From positions 1-11,239 of the forward strand of contig NZ_RCYB01000064.1 in assembly GCF_004168205.1 (NCBI RefSeq): DNA of 11,239 bases, in the 5' to 3' direction. The DNA is from Catenibacterium sp. co_0103 (lineage in GTDB: Bacteria; Bacillota_I; Bacilli_A; Erysipelotrichales; Coprobacillaceae). The position numbers were made by a program, and so were the translations under genes. Shown piece after piece: positions 1 through 8,613 of this stretch. How positions within the stretch are numbered: position 1 is the stretch's first letter; each line of letters begins with the position of its first letter. The notes beneath the pieces are model-generated. The model saw nothing but the letters and a program-made list of their open reading frames with translations, ran no database searches and was not told where the DNA came from.

Positions 1-241
1 TAATGATTATGTTCTGTTTATCAAGTGTGCTCTGATCAACGGAGACAAATGATGGAGCTTGTACAGCACCTGTTTCGATTGCCATCTTTCGCAGTTTCTT
101 TAGCCAGCAGTAGTAGGTCTGCTCACATATGTTGTTCTGCTTGCACCATTTTCTGACAGGTAGTCCACTTTCCCTGCACTCCTTAATCCTTTCCACCCAT
201 TGCTTGGTCTTGATATCATCATTAATGCTTTGAATATCCAT
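1..241 (-). CDS. tnpA: IS66-family TnpA-like accessory protein, N-terminal 80 residues (3' end beyond window)
   Basis: Reading leftward from the ATG at 241-239 gives 80 codons with no stop before the window edge. The product begins MDIQSINDDIKTKQWVERIK and continues with the small helix-turn-helix pattern typical of IS66 TnpA: W-x3-I-x2-C-x-ESGL at about residues 15-26, then a WCKQNNI segment, then TYYCWLKKLRK at about 41-51. In the family this protein is needed with TnpB for transposition by the TnpC DDE transposase; its exact role is unclear. A modest ribosome site (GAGGATGGTGAG) lies just before the ATG. The base composition differs from the AT-rich genes to the right, which fits a recent arrival. 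Recognition is by motif reading only. Confidence 0.8.
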   Translation of the reverse strand, partial: MDIQSINDDIKTKQWVERIKECRESGLPVRKWCKQNNICEQTYYCWLKKLRKMAIETGAVQAPSFVSVDQSTLDKQNIII

Positions 242-256
242 AATCTCACCATCCTC

Positions 257-350
257 TATATAGTGAATTTAGTGCTAAAATCACTACATATAGCAAATTT
301 AGTGGCTAAAAACACTATATATAGCAAATTTAGTATCTAAAAACACTTTA
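257..350. repeat. Three tandem ~31-bp direct repeats with internal dyads upstream of tnpA
   Basis: Units lie at about 257-288, 289-319 and 320-350. Each contains AATTTAGT followed by CTAAAA and a CACT(A/T) end. Units two and three share TATAGCAAATTTAGT exactly. Within units one and two, TAGTG and CACTA face each other, forming a short dyad. The period of 31-32 bp is about three helical turns. A related piece, CACTATATAGCT, appears at 415-426. The block sits directly in front of the tnpA ribosome site, so it may hold promoter or protein-binding sites, but no convincing -35/-10 pair was found. Confidence 0.7.
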
Positions 351-456
351 ATTATCTAACATGATGAGGTCTATTTCTATCCACTATATTATTTGGCTCT
401 TACGGAGAATCAGCACTATATAGCTAATATTCTCAATTTATTAACGCATTTGACGT

Positions 457-488
457 AAAAAAAGATGGCGCTATTTCGCAACCATCTT
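457..488 (-). terminator. Rho-independent terminator of the PL8 lyase gene
   Basis: On the minus strand, 18 nt after the lyase stop codon, AAGATGG pairs with CCATCTT (plus-strand arms 462-468 and 482-488). The inner GC pairs are imperfect, and the hairpin is followed by seven T residues (plus-strand A457-A463). Position, orientation and U-tract all fit termination of the lyase transcript. Confidence 0.85.
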
Positions 489-505
489 CTTTATATTATT
501 TATTT

Positions 506-3500
506 TTAATATACTTTCTTTCTTATAAAGAATATTCCTAAGCAACTCATCATAATCAATAAAGACCATCCAATCATATTAATATAAGTGGTATCACCCG
601 TCTTAATCTGTTCATTTTTATCAGTCTTATTTGTATTCTGAGTTGGTATTTCTGTTATTTCAATATTATCAGACTTAAGTTTAAACTGTTTATATGAAGC
701 ATTCAACATTTCATAAGCTTGATCCACTTCACTTTGTGTAACTTCTTCATTCATTAATACTTCTTTACTTTGATTTAATACTGTAATTAAAGAATCCGTA
801 TTTTCATACTTACTCATGTCTAAAGCATCAATTTTTGAAATCAACTCTTGAAGTTTTGTCTTATTTGCTTTTAAAACAAGATGATCAATAGCCTCTGATA
901 AGATATTAACCATTTCATCAATTTCTTCTTGAGTAACATCAGCTTTATCTATGAGTGCTTTCGCTTTAAGTACTTCATTATTCACTCTCAACAATGAAGA
1001 AGGAGTATATTTTGTTTGATCAATAGATTCAGCTTTACCAATAATAGCTAATAACTGAGAGTAATCAATCTTCTTTTCTAAAGCATTTAAAGCACCTTCT
1101 AATTCTAATATTGCCTTTTGTACCTTGTCATATTGAGGAACAGATTCTTTATAAGCTTCTTCAGCTTGCTTTCTTTTGTCTGTAAGTAATTTAATTGACT
1201 CTTCTGTATATTTAGATTCATCAATGTCTAATGCCTTTGTAATCAATTCATGTAGATGTTCATAAGATTCTTTAGTCACAAGATGATCTTTTGCATCAGA
1301 CAAATTCTTATATGCTTCTAAGACAGATTCTTCATTCGCATTTTCATCATTTATTACTTCTTGTGCTTTATTTAAATAAAGGTCTAATTCCTCTATACAA
1401 ACATCTAAATACAATGAATAATCAAGCTTATTCACTTCATCAATCAATGCAATTAAATCTGTTTTATCGCTCTTGAAAATCAATTTATCTTTTGCTTCAA
1501 CAAGTTCCTCACAAATAGAATCAATTTTTTCCTGACTACTATTTTTATCATTGTAGATCATTTCAGCTTTTTGTAATTTATCTTTCAATTCTTCAAAAGT
1601 AGCAGGTGTATATACTGATTCATCAAGATTTTTACATTCTTTAATTAAACTACCCAAATAATCAAAATTAGCCAATAATTTCAAATTATTAATACTATCT
1701 AGTAACTCTTGTTTTGTTTCTAATATCGTAGAAGAATCAACATTTCCATTGATCACCTTGTAGGTATTATTCAATGCTTGATTGAATCTTTCCTTTGTTT
1801 CTGGTGTATAAATAGAAGTATCCATATTAACATTCATGTAATATAAATTTGTTAGTTCACATTTATCAAGTGGATCTCCATATACTTCAAATTCCCATAA
1901 TGAATACCCATAAATACTGTTAGGTTTAATTCCCTGCATTTTCACATATCTAGCTGTTACACCATTATAATTATATGTTTCAATACCACCATTAGAATGT
2001 TGTGCATGTGTAATATCAGTCCATGTTTCTCCATCTAAAGAAACCTGTAACTTATATTCCTCTGCACCAGTTCCTTCCCAATTTAACTTAATCTCATTAA
2101 CATTGTAATAATCACCAAGATCAACAGAAATCCATTGGTTTGAAACATCTTCCTTATTGTCTTTCTGTCTTAAAGAAACCCAACGAGATTCCTTTCCTGA
2201 AGTGGCATCTTCACTTCCATCAAATGCCTTGGAAGAATCATATTGTGCTTTATATGAACTAGATGCACTAGATTTCTTATTTAGTGCTAAATTTATAGTC
2301 TTTGGCTGTTTCACTCTATTACCGTATACTTCAAATTCCCATAATGAATAACCATAAACAGTAGAAGGTTCTAGACATTCTACTCTTACATATCTAGCTA
2401 CTGTTTGGTCAGTATAGTCAAATTCTCTTTTTCCACCTTTTCCATCACTTACTGAAGTAATATCCTTCCAGTTTTTTCCATTTGAAGAAATCTGGATTTT
2501 ATAACTTTTAGCACATGCTGCTTCCCAATTTAAAACTATTTTTGAAATATCATAATAATTCTGTAAATCTACATAAATCCATTGATAATCAACATATTTA
2601 CCAGAATTATCTTTTCTTCTTTGAGAAACCCATCTTGATTCTTTACCTGATGTTTTATCTAAGCTTCCATCAAATGCTTTTTCAGAACCATATTGACTCT
2701 TATAAATACTAGATGAATATGAAGGTTTATTTAATGCAATGTTTTGATTTTCATTAACTACTGATGATTTATCACCATATACTGCTACTTCATTAATACC
2801 GATACCATAATTCTTATTATTTACACGGCGTGTTATATAAGAATGGATTTTAAGATATCGACCATAAATATATGAATCATATGTATGAATATCACTTAAT
2901 GATGCATTTGTTTTTGTTTCAGTAACAACCTGCCAAGTTTTCTTATCAGCAGATACTTCTATTGTATAATCATCTGAGCAGGCATTTTCCCAATCAATTT
3001 GAATCTTATTAATTTTTGAATACTGTTCTAAATCAATAATAATCCAGTTATCATCACTGTTTCTAATTGATCCCCAACGTGTTTTTATATCACCGTCAAC
3101 AGCATTTTCTTTCTTTAATTCATCATTATATTGTGAACTTGTTTCTACTGATTTGTTTAATGCGATATTACTATAATTCGTATCTTCTTGTTCTTCATTA
3201 CCATACGCAACAAGTTCATATATACTTATTCCATAATTCTTTCCATTAACAATTCTAGTTTTTGTAGAATGTATTTTTAAATAACGACCATAAACATTAT
3301 CATCAAATAAATATTGATCATATAATGATTGATTTGATTTTAATTTATCTTTTATAGTAGTCCAGTTTTTCTTATCTAAAGAAATCTCAATACTATATTC
3401 ATCTGAACATGCGGCTTCCCATAAAATATTTAAAGCCTTAATTGAACAGTTCTTCTGTAAATCTACAATAATCCAGTTATCATTACTATCTCTCTTTGAA

Positions 3501-6124
3501 CCCCATCGTGTATTTGTATTGCCATCAACAGCATTCTCTTTCTTTAATTCATCATTGTATTGAGAACTTACTTCAACAGGTTTCTTATATGTTAATGCAT
3601 CCTGACTTTTACAGCTTATTTCTTTAATTTGATAATAAGAACCCTTAGTTTTCTTCATTACTATCTTTATATAAGGGTATATGCCACCGATGCTGACAGT
3701 ATAATTATTCACATTTTGAGTCACTGATTTTAAATAAGTATATGTTTTACCATCTTTAGATGTATATATATCAAAATCTGAAGCATAATGATCTCCCCAT
3801 TTGATATTTAATTCTGAAATATAACTATTACCAGCATAAAAGCTGATCCATTCTTCATCATTAGACTTACTCTGCCAATAAGTACTCATATCATTATCAA
3901 AAGCTGATTTGACATCATGTGGTGATAAAGATGAACTAGCATTGTACAAATTACTATCATCTTCATTTAACGTCATAGATGAACCTGTATAAGGTGCTGA
4001 TGGCGTAATAAAATCAGTTTTTGTAGTAGTTTGACCATAATCAAGTTTAACTTGAATAGTAGTATTACTTTGGCTTTCTGATGTTGCAAGAGTGATTTTT
4101 CTTTGATTTTCAGATTCATCAATAATTAAACTACAAGGCTGATCAACCGTTACTTTATATCCTGTTTTATATTCTAATGTCCCTGCTTTGTAAAAATTGA
4201 TTTGTGTCTGTTTAAGATTTTCATTTCTAACCGCTTGAATATTTTCATTATTCGCAACAATAGCTACAGGATTATTATCAGCATATTCTGAAACCTTCTT
4301 ACTTGTCTTATTGGGCAAAATAATATAAGAATATGACTGATTACTAGGCTTTATTCCATGATTAATATATGCCTTAAATGTTCTTGGAGTAGAAGCCTTC
4401 TTTTCTTCTGCCCATAAAGAAGGATTATCTTTCTGATATGCATTAGATACAGTCACTGTTGTTTCATCAGGGAAAACATATCCAACTTTATTATTGTAAA
4501 TCCACTTACTATTTTTAATAGTTTTAGTAGTATCTTGAGAGATAACATCTCCATCCACTAAAACATTATCAGCTTTTGCCTGATTAAGTGTTGTATGGAT
4601 TTCAACTGATTCACTCGATGTAATACCTGAACCCAATGCTACAATTTCATCATCAAAGAAGAAATATCCTTTCTTTACTTGAGTTCCCTTTTTATCCATT
4701 GCATAAGCACATGCACCATACTGTCCATTCGATACACCAATAGTATGACTTGTTCCGTTAGTAAAACGTCCTGAATTAGAATAATCCTGCACTAATCTTG
4801 CAGCAGTTGTTGTTCCAGGACAATGTGCCCAATCATAAGTTGGATAAACAGTAGTATATTCATCACCATCAACACTAATAGTAGATGATGCTGATGAAGT
4901 CCAATAAATGAGTTGACCTTTATTTCCATTAGGCCAGCTTCCTCTCCATTCTCCTCCAATGATTTCATTGGAATCCATTTTTATATTAACACCATAATGA
5001 TTTCTCATATGAGATGCATAACCTGATCTCCACATATAATAATTTCCATTTTTACCATTTGTGATCTGTGGGTTTTCAATATTATTCAAAATTCCCTGAT
5101 ACTCTTTAGCGTGTGTTTTATCAGAAGCAATCATTCTTTTTAATGGCTCAATATACTCAGCTGCATAATTTTTGTAACCAACTGAATATTTATATTCACG
5201 ATAACCTAAATATAATTCTTGAATATCTCCTCTAATTGTCCAGCTTGTTCCATTAATCATATAATCAGCCATACGATTAATTACATCTTTTCCTAATGAA
5301 AATGAAGTATCTCTGAACATATAAATCCAGAAACTCATATCTCTAAACATAGACATTCCATAACCATTTGAATAAAACTGTTTACCATGCATATAAAAAC
5401 TGTTGTCTACTTGTACAGCTTCAGATGTTTTATCATCTTTTTGTGTGACTAAACAATAACTTAGATAATTATTGATCATATCATGTAAATGTTCAGAATC
5501 TTCTGTCAACAAATAATAATAAAGATAGTTTTGATCAAACCATAGATTATTTTGACCTGTTCCATATTTAACTGGTACTTTTTCTAAAAGCTTCTTTAAC
5601 ATGATATTTTCTGTATCTTCATCTACAACATCTTCTAGAAATAGAGCCATTCTAGAAAAACGAAGCTGTACGCCTACTTGATTTTCCCACCAGTTTGTTG
5701 AACGAGGATTTTGTTCAGCCCAATATTTTATAGCTTTCTCTAGTTTATTTACTACTTCCTGCTTTTTATATAAGACATTCCCTTCTTTACTATAAGCTAT
5801 AGAAATAGCTTGAAGACGATCTAATGCCAGATAAGGAGACCATGCTGCTCCATTTGCAGCATTATTATTTGCCTTATAATTAACATCATCAAAAGAACCA
5901 TCTTCTTTTATAAGTTTTAGATAATCGACTGCTTTAGAAACATAACATGTTTCAACTTTAGAACCATCATCAATCGTATCTAAAGATAAGAAATGTTCCT
6001 TTAGCCTTCCCTTGATCATACTTATTTCTTCGTTAGATGTTAATCCGAATATCACTTGCACATTTGATAGTGACATTGTGAATACAACAAACAAAGAAAT
6101 CATTATTTTTACTACTTTATTCAT
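506..6124 (-). CDS. Secreted, wall-anchored PL8-family polysaccharide lyase (hyaluronate/chondroitin/xanthan lyase type) with F5/8C and FIVAR repeats
   Basis: PL8 enzymes cleave uronic-acid-containing polymers such as hyaluronan, chondroitin or xanthan by beta-elimination. The ATG at 6124 is chosen over the TTG at 6130 and the GTG at 6127 because AAAGGAGG ends seven bases before it; this gives 1,872 residues. Order: signal peptide (~1-27); helical PL8 domain with NWW (144-146), TGQN (catalytic Asn192), DNSFYMH (His246) and GYG (Tyr255); beta-rich PL8 domains with WAHCPGTTT (Pro436) to about 700; five F5/8 type C carbohydrate-binding-like domains (~725-840, 848-975, 987-1117, 1128-1268, 1277-1417); six FIVAR-like ~66-residue helical repeats (~1422-1815); and a sorting signal IKTGD (1840-1844) with membrane segment and RKK tail. 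Domains 2/3 and 4/5 are near-duplicates. The canonical NWWDYEIG is NWWENQVG here and the RGR segment is RGD, so the substrate is uncertain. It is transcribed after the GH1 and lacI genes and has its own promoter. Confidence 0.93.
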   Translation of the reverse strand: MNKVVKIMISLFVVFTMSLSNVQVIFGLTSNEEISMIKGRLKEHFLSLDTIDDGSKVETCYVSKAVDYLKLIKEDGSFDDVNYKANNNAANGAAWSPYLALDRLQAISIAYSKEGNVLYKKQEVVNKLEKAIKYWAEQNPRSTNWWENQVGVQLRFSRMALFLEDVVDEDTENIMLKKLLEKVPVKYGTGQNNLWFDQNYLYYYLLTEDSEHLHDMINNYLSYCLVTQKDDKTSEAVQVDNSFYMHGKQFYSNGYGMSMFRDMSFWIYMFRDTSFSLGKDVINRMADYMINGTSWTIRGDIQELYLGYREYKYSVGYKNYAAEYIEPLKRMIASDKTHAKEYQGILNNIENPQITNGKNGNYYMWRSGYASHMRNHYGVNIKMDSNEIIGGEWRGSWPNGNKGQLIYWTSSASSTISVDGDEYTTVYPTYDWAHCPGTTTAARLVQDYSNSGRFTNGTSHTIGVSNGQYGACAYAMDKKGTQVKKGYFFFDDEIVALGSGITSSESVEIHTTLNQAKADNVLVDGDVISQDTTKTIKNSKWIYNNKVGYVFPDETTVTVSNAYQKDNPSLWAEEKKASTPRTFKAYINHGIKPSNQSYSYIILPNKTSKKVSEYADNNPVAIVANNENIQAVRNENLKQTQINFYKAGTLEYKTGYKVTVDQPCSLIIDESENQRKITLATSESQSNTTIQVKLDYGQTTTKTDFITPSAPYTGSSMTLNEDDSNLYNASSSLSPHDVKSAFDNDMSTYWQSKSNDEEWISFYAGNSYISELNIKWGDHYASDFDIYTSKDGKTYTYLKSVTQNVNNYTVSIGGIYPYIKIVMKKTKGSYYQIKEISCKSQDALTYKKPVEVSSQYNDELKKENAVDGNTNTRWGSKRDSNDNWIIVDLQKNCSIKALNILWEAACSDEYSIEISLDKKNWTTIKDKLKSNQSLYDQYLFDDNVYGRYLKIHSTKTRIVNGKNYGISIYELVAYGNEEQEDTNYSNIALNKSVETSSQYNDELKKENAVDGDIKTRWGSIRNSDDNWIIIDLEQYSKINKIQIDWENACSDDYTIEVSADKKTWQVVTETKTNASLSDIHTYDSYIYGRYLKIHSYITRRVNNKNYGIGINEVAVYGDKSSVVNENQNIALNKPSYSSSIYKSQYGSEKAFDGSLDKTSGKESRWVSQRRKDNSGKYVDYQWIYVDLQNYYDISKIVLNWEAACAKSYKIQISSNGKNWKDITSVSDGKGGKREFDYTDQTVARYVRVECLEPSTVYGYSLWEFEVYGNRVKQPKTINLALNKKSSASSSYKAQYDSSKAFDGSEDATSGKESRWVSLRQKDNKEDVSNQWISVDLGDYYNVNEIKLNWEGTGAEEYKLQVSLDGETWTDITHAQHSNGGIETYNYNGVTARYVKMQGIKPNSIYGYSLWEFEVYGDPLDKCELTNLYYMNVNMDTSIYTPETKERFNQALNNTYKVINGNVDSSTILETKQELLDSINNLKLLANFDYLGSLIKECKNLDESVYTPATFEELKDKLQKAEMIYNDKNSSQEKIDSICEELVEAKDKLIFKSDKTDLIALIDEVNKLDYSLYLDVCIEELDLYLNKAQEVINDENANEESVLEAYKNLSDAKDHLVTKESYEHLHELITKALDIDESKYTEESIKLLTDKRKQAEEAYKESVPQYDKVQKAILELEGALNALEKKIDYSQLLAIIGKAESIDQTKYTPSSLLRVNNEVLKAKALIDKADVTQEEIDEMVNILSEAIDHLVLKANKTKLQELISKIDALDMSKYENTDSLITVLNQSKEVLMNEEVTQSEVDQAYEMLNASYKQFKLKSDNIEITEIPTQNTNKTDKNEQIKTGDTTYINMIGWSLLIMMSCLGIFFIRKKVY

Positions 6125-6131
6125 CACCAAT

Positions 6132-6139
6132 CCTCCTTT
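6132..6139 (-). promoter_or_regulatory. Ribosome binding site that fixes the lyase start
   Basis: The minus strand reads AAAGGAGG, seven bases before the ATG at 6124. The TTG at 6130 would leave one base of spacing and the GTG at 6127 four, so ATG is the likely start. Confidence 0.85.
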
Positions 6140-6153
6140 TGTAATCGCTTTCT
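6140..6153 (-). promoter_or_regulatory. cre-like catabolite repression site (CcpA or LacI-family operator)
   Basis: The minus strand reads AGAAAGCGATTACA. Against the Firmicute cre consensus TGNAANCGNWNNCA only the first base differs. It lies just downstream of the -10 box and upstream of the ribosome site, where CcpA binding usually represses. The central CG is common to LacI-family operators, so the neighbouring regulator is an alternative ligand. Confidence 0.6.
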
Positions 6154-6154
6154 A

Positions 6155-6182
6155 ATTATAGAATGCCATTCATATACTTTAA
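6155..6182 (-). promoter_or_regulatory. Probable sigma-A promoter of the lyase gene
   Basis: On the minus strand the -10 box is a perfect TATAAT (6160-6155). TTAAAG (6182-6177), 16 bp upstream, is the best -35 at usable spacing. A better match, TTGAAA at 6188-6183, is 22 bp away, too far for the same -10. The promoter lets the lyase be transcribed apart from the upstream two genes. Confidence 0.6.
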
Positions 6183-6204
6183 TTTCAATTTGGATTAACT
6201 TGAA
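6181..6204 (-). promoter_or_regulatory. Bipartite operator-like element, copy at the lyase promoter
   Basis: The minus strand reads TTCAAGT, nine bases, then TTGAAATT. The same arms with the same spacing occur in front of the GH1 gene at 8635-8658; 16 of 24 bases match. The outer parts TTCAA and TTGAA form a dyad. It overlaps the lyase -35 region, where a regulator could act. The binding protein is not known; the LacI-family protein between the two sites is a candidate. Confidence 0.55.
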
Positions 6205-6210
6205 TAATTA

Positions 6211-7224
6211 TTATTTTACTGAATCTCTTTCAATTATTTTAGTAGATAATAATTGAGTCATTTGAACATCGTTTTCACGATGAATACGATCTATAAGTTT
6301 ATTGACCGCAATTTCTCCCATTAATTCTTTTTGTACTTGAACAGTAGTAAGTTTAGGGATTGTTTTATCACATAGAGGTGTATCATCAAAGCCAGTAATA
6401 GCTATTTGATCTGGTACTTTTATATTCATTAAGGTCAAAGCATTCAACAATATAAATGCATTTGAATCATTAGCACATACAAAAACTTCAGGTAATTCAC
6501 TTTTTTTAAGTAATGATACAATGCTATTAACATCGTTTTCTAATACATATTTCTCTGTTTCATGTAGGATGGAGTATTGATTTATATATGATTCTATATC
6601 AGATATAGTATTTCTATTTACTAAAGCTTGTTTATATCCCATAAAACGATCAGAAAAGCTTAAAGAGTATTCTAAATCTCCAAAAAATCCAACTCTTTTA
6701 TATCCTTTATCAAGAACATATTGAGTGATTAAATACCCTCCCTGTTTATTGTGAGTTAAAACACAATCACATGTATCTCCTAGTGATGTATAATCCACAA
6801 GAACTACAGGAATACCTGTATTTTTCAACTGATTTAAATTCTGATCCGATATTTTACCAACCACTAGAATACCAGCTACTTTTCTATCTATAATACAATC
6901 TGGAAATTCAAATTGGTTATCTTCAAAATAATTCAAAATAGAGATATAACCTAATTCTTTAGCACGTTCAACGATTGAACGTAAGACAATAGAATAAAAA
7001 TGTCCTGTATTTGCATAATAGCTCTGCATAAGAATACAAATATTAGATTTAGAAAAGACTGAAAGATAATGATGTTTTTCATTAATATATCCCATTTTAT
7101 CAGCTGTTCTTAATATTTTTAGACGCATTGATTCACTTACACCTGGCTTATCATTTAATGCAATCGATACAGCATTAATAGAGATATTCAATTCTTTCGC
7201 AATATCTTTCATAGTCACTTTCAT
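6211..7224 (-). CDS. LacI-family transcriptional regulator
   Basis: The 337-residue product has the usual family length. Residues 3-47 form the helix-turn-helix and hinge (VTMKDIAKELNIS, AVSIALNDKPGVS, then ILRTADKMGYI). The rest matches the periplasmic-binding-protein-like sugar-sensing domain, with FGDL-type, VCANDSNA, and ITGFDDTPLCDKTIPKLTTV segments typical of the family. The ATG at 7224 is preceded by AAGGGGTGAG at suitable spacing. It begins 15 nt after the GH1 stop codon, so the two are very probably co-transcribed. The lyase gene follows 86 bp later, and no terminator is visible between them. LacI proteins normally repress nearby sugar-use genes until a sugar or sugar phosphate binds. 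Here the likely targets are the GH1 and lyase promoters, but the operator is inferred, and the effector is unknown. Confidence 0.93.
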   Translation of the reverse strand: MKVTMKDIAKELNISINAVSIALNDKPGVSESMRLKILRTADKMGYINEKHHYLSVFSKSNICILMQSYYANTGHFYSIVLRSIVERAKELGYISILNYFEDNQFEFPDCIIDRKVAGILVVGKISDQNLNQLKNTGIPVVLVDYTSLGDTCDCVLTHNKQGGYLITQYVLDKGYKRVGFFGDLEYSLSFSDRFMGYKQALVNRNTISDIESYINQYSILHETEKYVLENDVNSIVSLLKKSELPEVFVCANDSNAFILLNALTLMNIKVPDQIAITGFDDTPLCDKTIPKLTTVQVQKELMGEIAVNKLIDRIHRENDVQMTQLLSTKIIERDSVK

Positions 7225-7239
7225 GTTCTCACCCCTTGT

Positions 7240-8580
7240 TTATAGCACTTCCCCATTACTATTTATTACATTCTTATACCATTCAAATGACTTCTTCTTA
7301 ATTCTTCTCATATCCTTCAAGTCATCATTATCTCTATTCACATAAACAAAACCATATCTCTTCTTCATCTGTGCACGACTGCTTAAGATATCAATAGGAC
7401 CCCAAGATAAGTATCCTCTACAATCTACACCTTCTTCTACAGCTTTTTTCATCTCTTCAATATGTTTTCTCATATAATCAATACGATAATCATCATTAAT
7501 AGTTCCATCTACTAATTGATCATCATATCCATAACCATTTTCTACAATATACATAGGCATTTCATATCTATCATAGAGTTGTCTTAAAGTAATACGTAAA
7601 CCAATAGGATCTATTGTCCAGCCAAATTCAGACATTTCTAAGTAAGGGTTCTTCTTGATGACTACATCTTCTACATTAGTCAAACTATCTTCACCATAAT
7701 GACTAATAGTAGACATATAATAGCTTATCGCAAGAGCATCTGTCTTACCCTTCTTAAGTATTTCAAAGTCTCCTTCTTCTATAACTGGCATAGTACCTTC
7801 TAGTTTCATATTTGCTAGGAAGTAATTGTTATAGTGTCCTCTCGCAAAGACATCTAGAAATACAAATGCTTCACTTTGGGCTTTCATAGATTCTAATGTA
7901 TCTAATGGGTGACATGTTTCAGGATAGCTTTGTACAATAGTGGCCATACCTAAAACATACCCTCCTTTTTGATGGATGTATTCGTTTATCAAACTATGCG
8001 CGATTAAAGTGTTATGCATAATTTGATGATCCAGAGTAATAGGGTTTTCTCCTTCAGAACATACAGCACCAAAGAACATCTTTGGACCTTTCTGTAGTAT
8101 TCCATTCTGTTCATTGAAGATAATCCAGTATTTAACTTTGTCACTATAATGATCTACAATCTTCTTGCATAATTCCACAAATATATCCACTACTTTTCTA
8201 CTCGCAAAACCATTGTATTTCTCATATAAGAATACAGGCATCTCAAAGTGATAGAGTGTAGGAATAGGTTCTATCCCTCTCTTTAGTAGTTCATCAATAA
8301 ATTCATCATAGAAAGCAAAACCTTCTTCATTATATGTATTCTCATCACTCATAAGTCTAGACCAGTCTAAAGAGAAACGGTATGCATTAAAGCCTAACTC
8401 TTTATATAAATCAAAATCTTCTTTGTATCTATGATAAGCATCAATACCATCTTTAAAGTCTGAGAACTTACCAGTAACTGTTAAGTCACATACTGCAGGA
8501 ACTTTCCCTCCTTCAGTATATCCACCTTCACTCTGATGGGCAGTCACTGCACCACCCCATAAGAAATCTTTTCTTAGCAT
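7240..8580 (-). CDS. GH1-family 6-phospho-beta-glucosidase
   Basis: The 446-residue product is a full-length glycoside hydrolase family 1 enzyme. It starts KDFLWGGAVTAHQSEGGY, has the general acid/base in IIFNEQN (Glu157) and the nucleophile in YIVENG (Glu347). Near the C-terminus, LSS-x4-KKRYGFVYV (Ser400/401, Lys406/407, Tyr409) matches the phosphate-binding loop that separates 6-phospho-beta-glucosidases from enzymes acting on free sugars. No signal peptide is seen, so it should act in the cytoplasm on PTS-imported, phosphorylated beta-glucosides such as cellobiose-6-phosphate. AAAGGAG lies nine bases before the ATG. It is the first gene of the run GH1-lacI-lyase. No PTS gene is in the window, so the sugar is unknown; 6-phospho-beta-galactosidase activity is less likely but not excluded. 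Confidence 0.92.
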   Translation of the reverse strand: MLRKDFLWGGAVTAHQSEGGYTEGGKVPAVCDLTVTGKFSDFKDGIDAYHRYKEDFDLYKELGFNAYRFSLDWSRLMSDENTYNEEGFAFYDEFIDELLKRGIEPIPTLYHFEMPVFLYEKYNGFASRKVVDIFVELCKKIVDHYSDKVKYWIIFNEQNGILQKGPKMFFGAVCSEGENPITLDHQIMHNTLIAHSLINEYIHQKGGYVLGMATIVQSYPETCHPLDTLESMKAQSEAFVFLDVFARGHYNNYFLANMKLEGTMPVIEEGDFEILKKGKTDALAISYYMSTISHYGEDSLTNVEDVVIKKNPYLEMSEFGWTIDPIGLRITLRQLYDRYEMPMYIVENGYGYDDQLVDGTINDDYRIDYMRKHIEEMKKAVEEGVDCRGYLSWGPIDILSSRAQMKKRYGFVYVNRDNDDLKDMRRIKKKSFEWYKNVINSNGEVL

Positions 8581-8613
8581 CTTTACTAACTCCTTTATTT
8601 ATATTCTTATTTA

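Larger units (their letters stand above)
1..403 (-). mobile_element. Left part of an IS66-family insertion sequence, truncated by the window edge
   Basis: The mobile element is inferred from the tnpA-like reading frame at 1-241, which is noticeably richer in GC than the neighbouring genes. IS66 elements usually carry tnpA, tnpB and tnpC in that order, so tnpB and tnpC should lie left of the window. IS66 ends commonly begin with GTAA. Reading the minus strand from 403, the sequence starts GTAAGAGCC, so 403 is proposed as the outer end, about 160 bp before tnpA. This boundary is a guess: the other end is outside the window, so neither the inverted repeat nor an 8-bp target duplication (candidate GGAGAATC at 404-411) can be confirmed. 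Confidence 0.4.

Noticed and set aside
257..350. Possible CRISPR array from ~31-bp repeats
   Set aside because: The units are directly adjacent with no unique spacers, diverge from each other, and no cas gene is present.
1291..3249. Four small plus-strand open frames inside the lyase gene (1291, 2157, 2515, 3067)
   Set aside because: They are antisense shadows of the repeat-rich lyase; they lack ribosome sites and recognisable products.
6125..6130. Upstream TTG (6130) or GTG (6127) start for the lyase
   Set aside because: They lie one and four bases from AAAGGAGG; the ATG at 6124 has seven-base spacing.
6205..6216. Terminator after the LacI gene
   Set aside because: Only an AT-rich palindrome is present, with no GC stem or clear U-tract, so readthrough into the lyase gene is possible.
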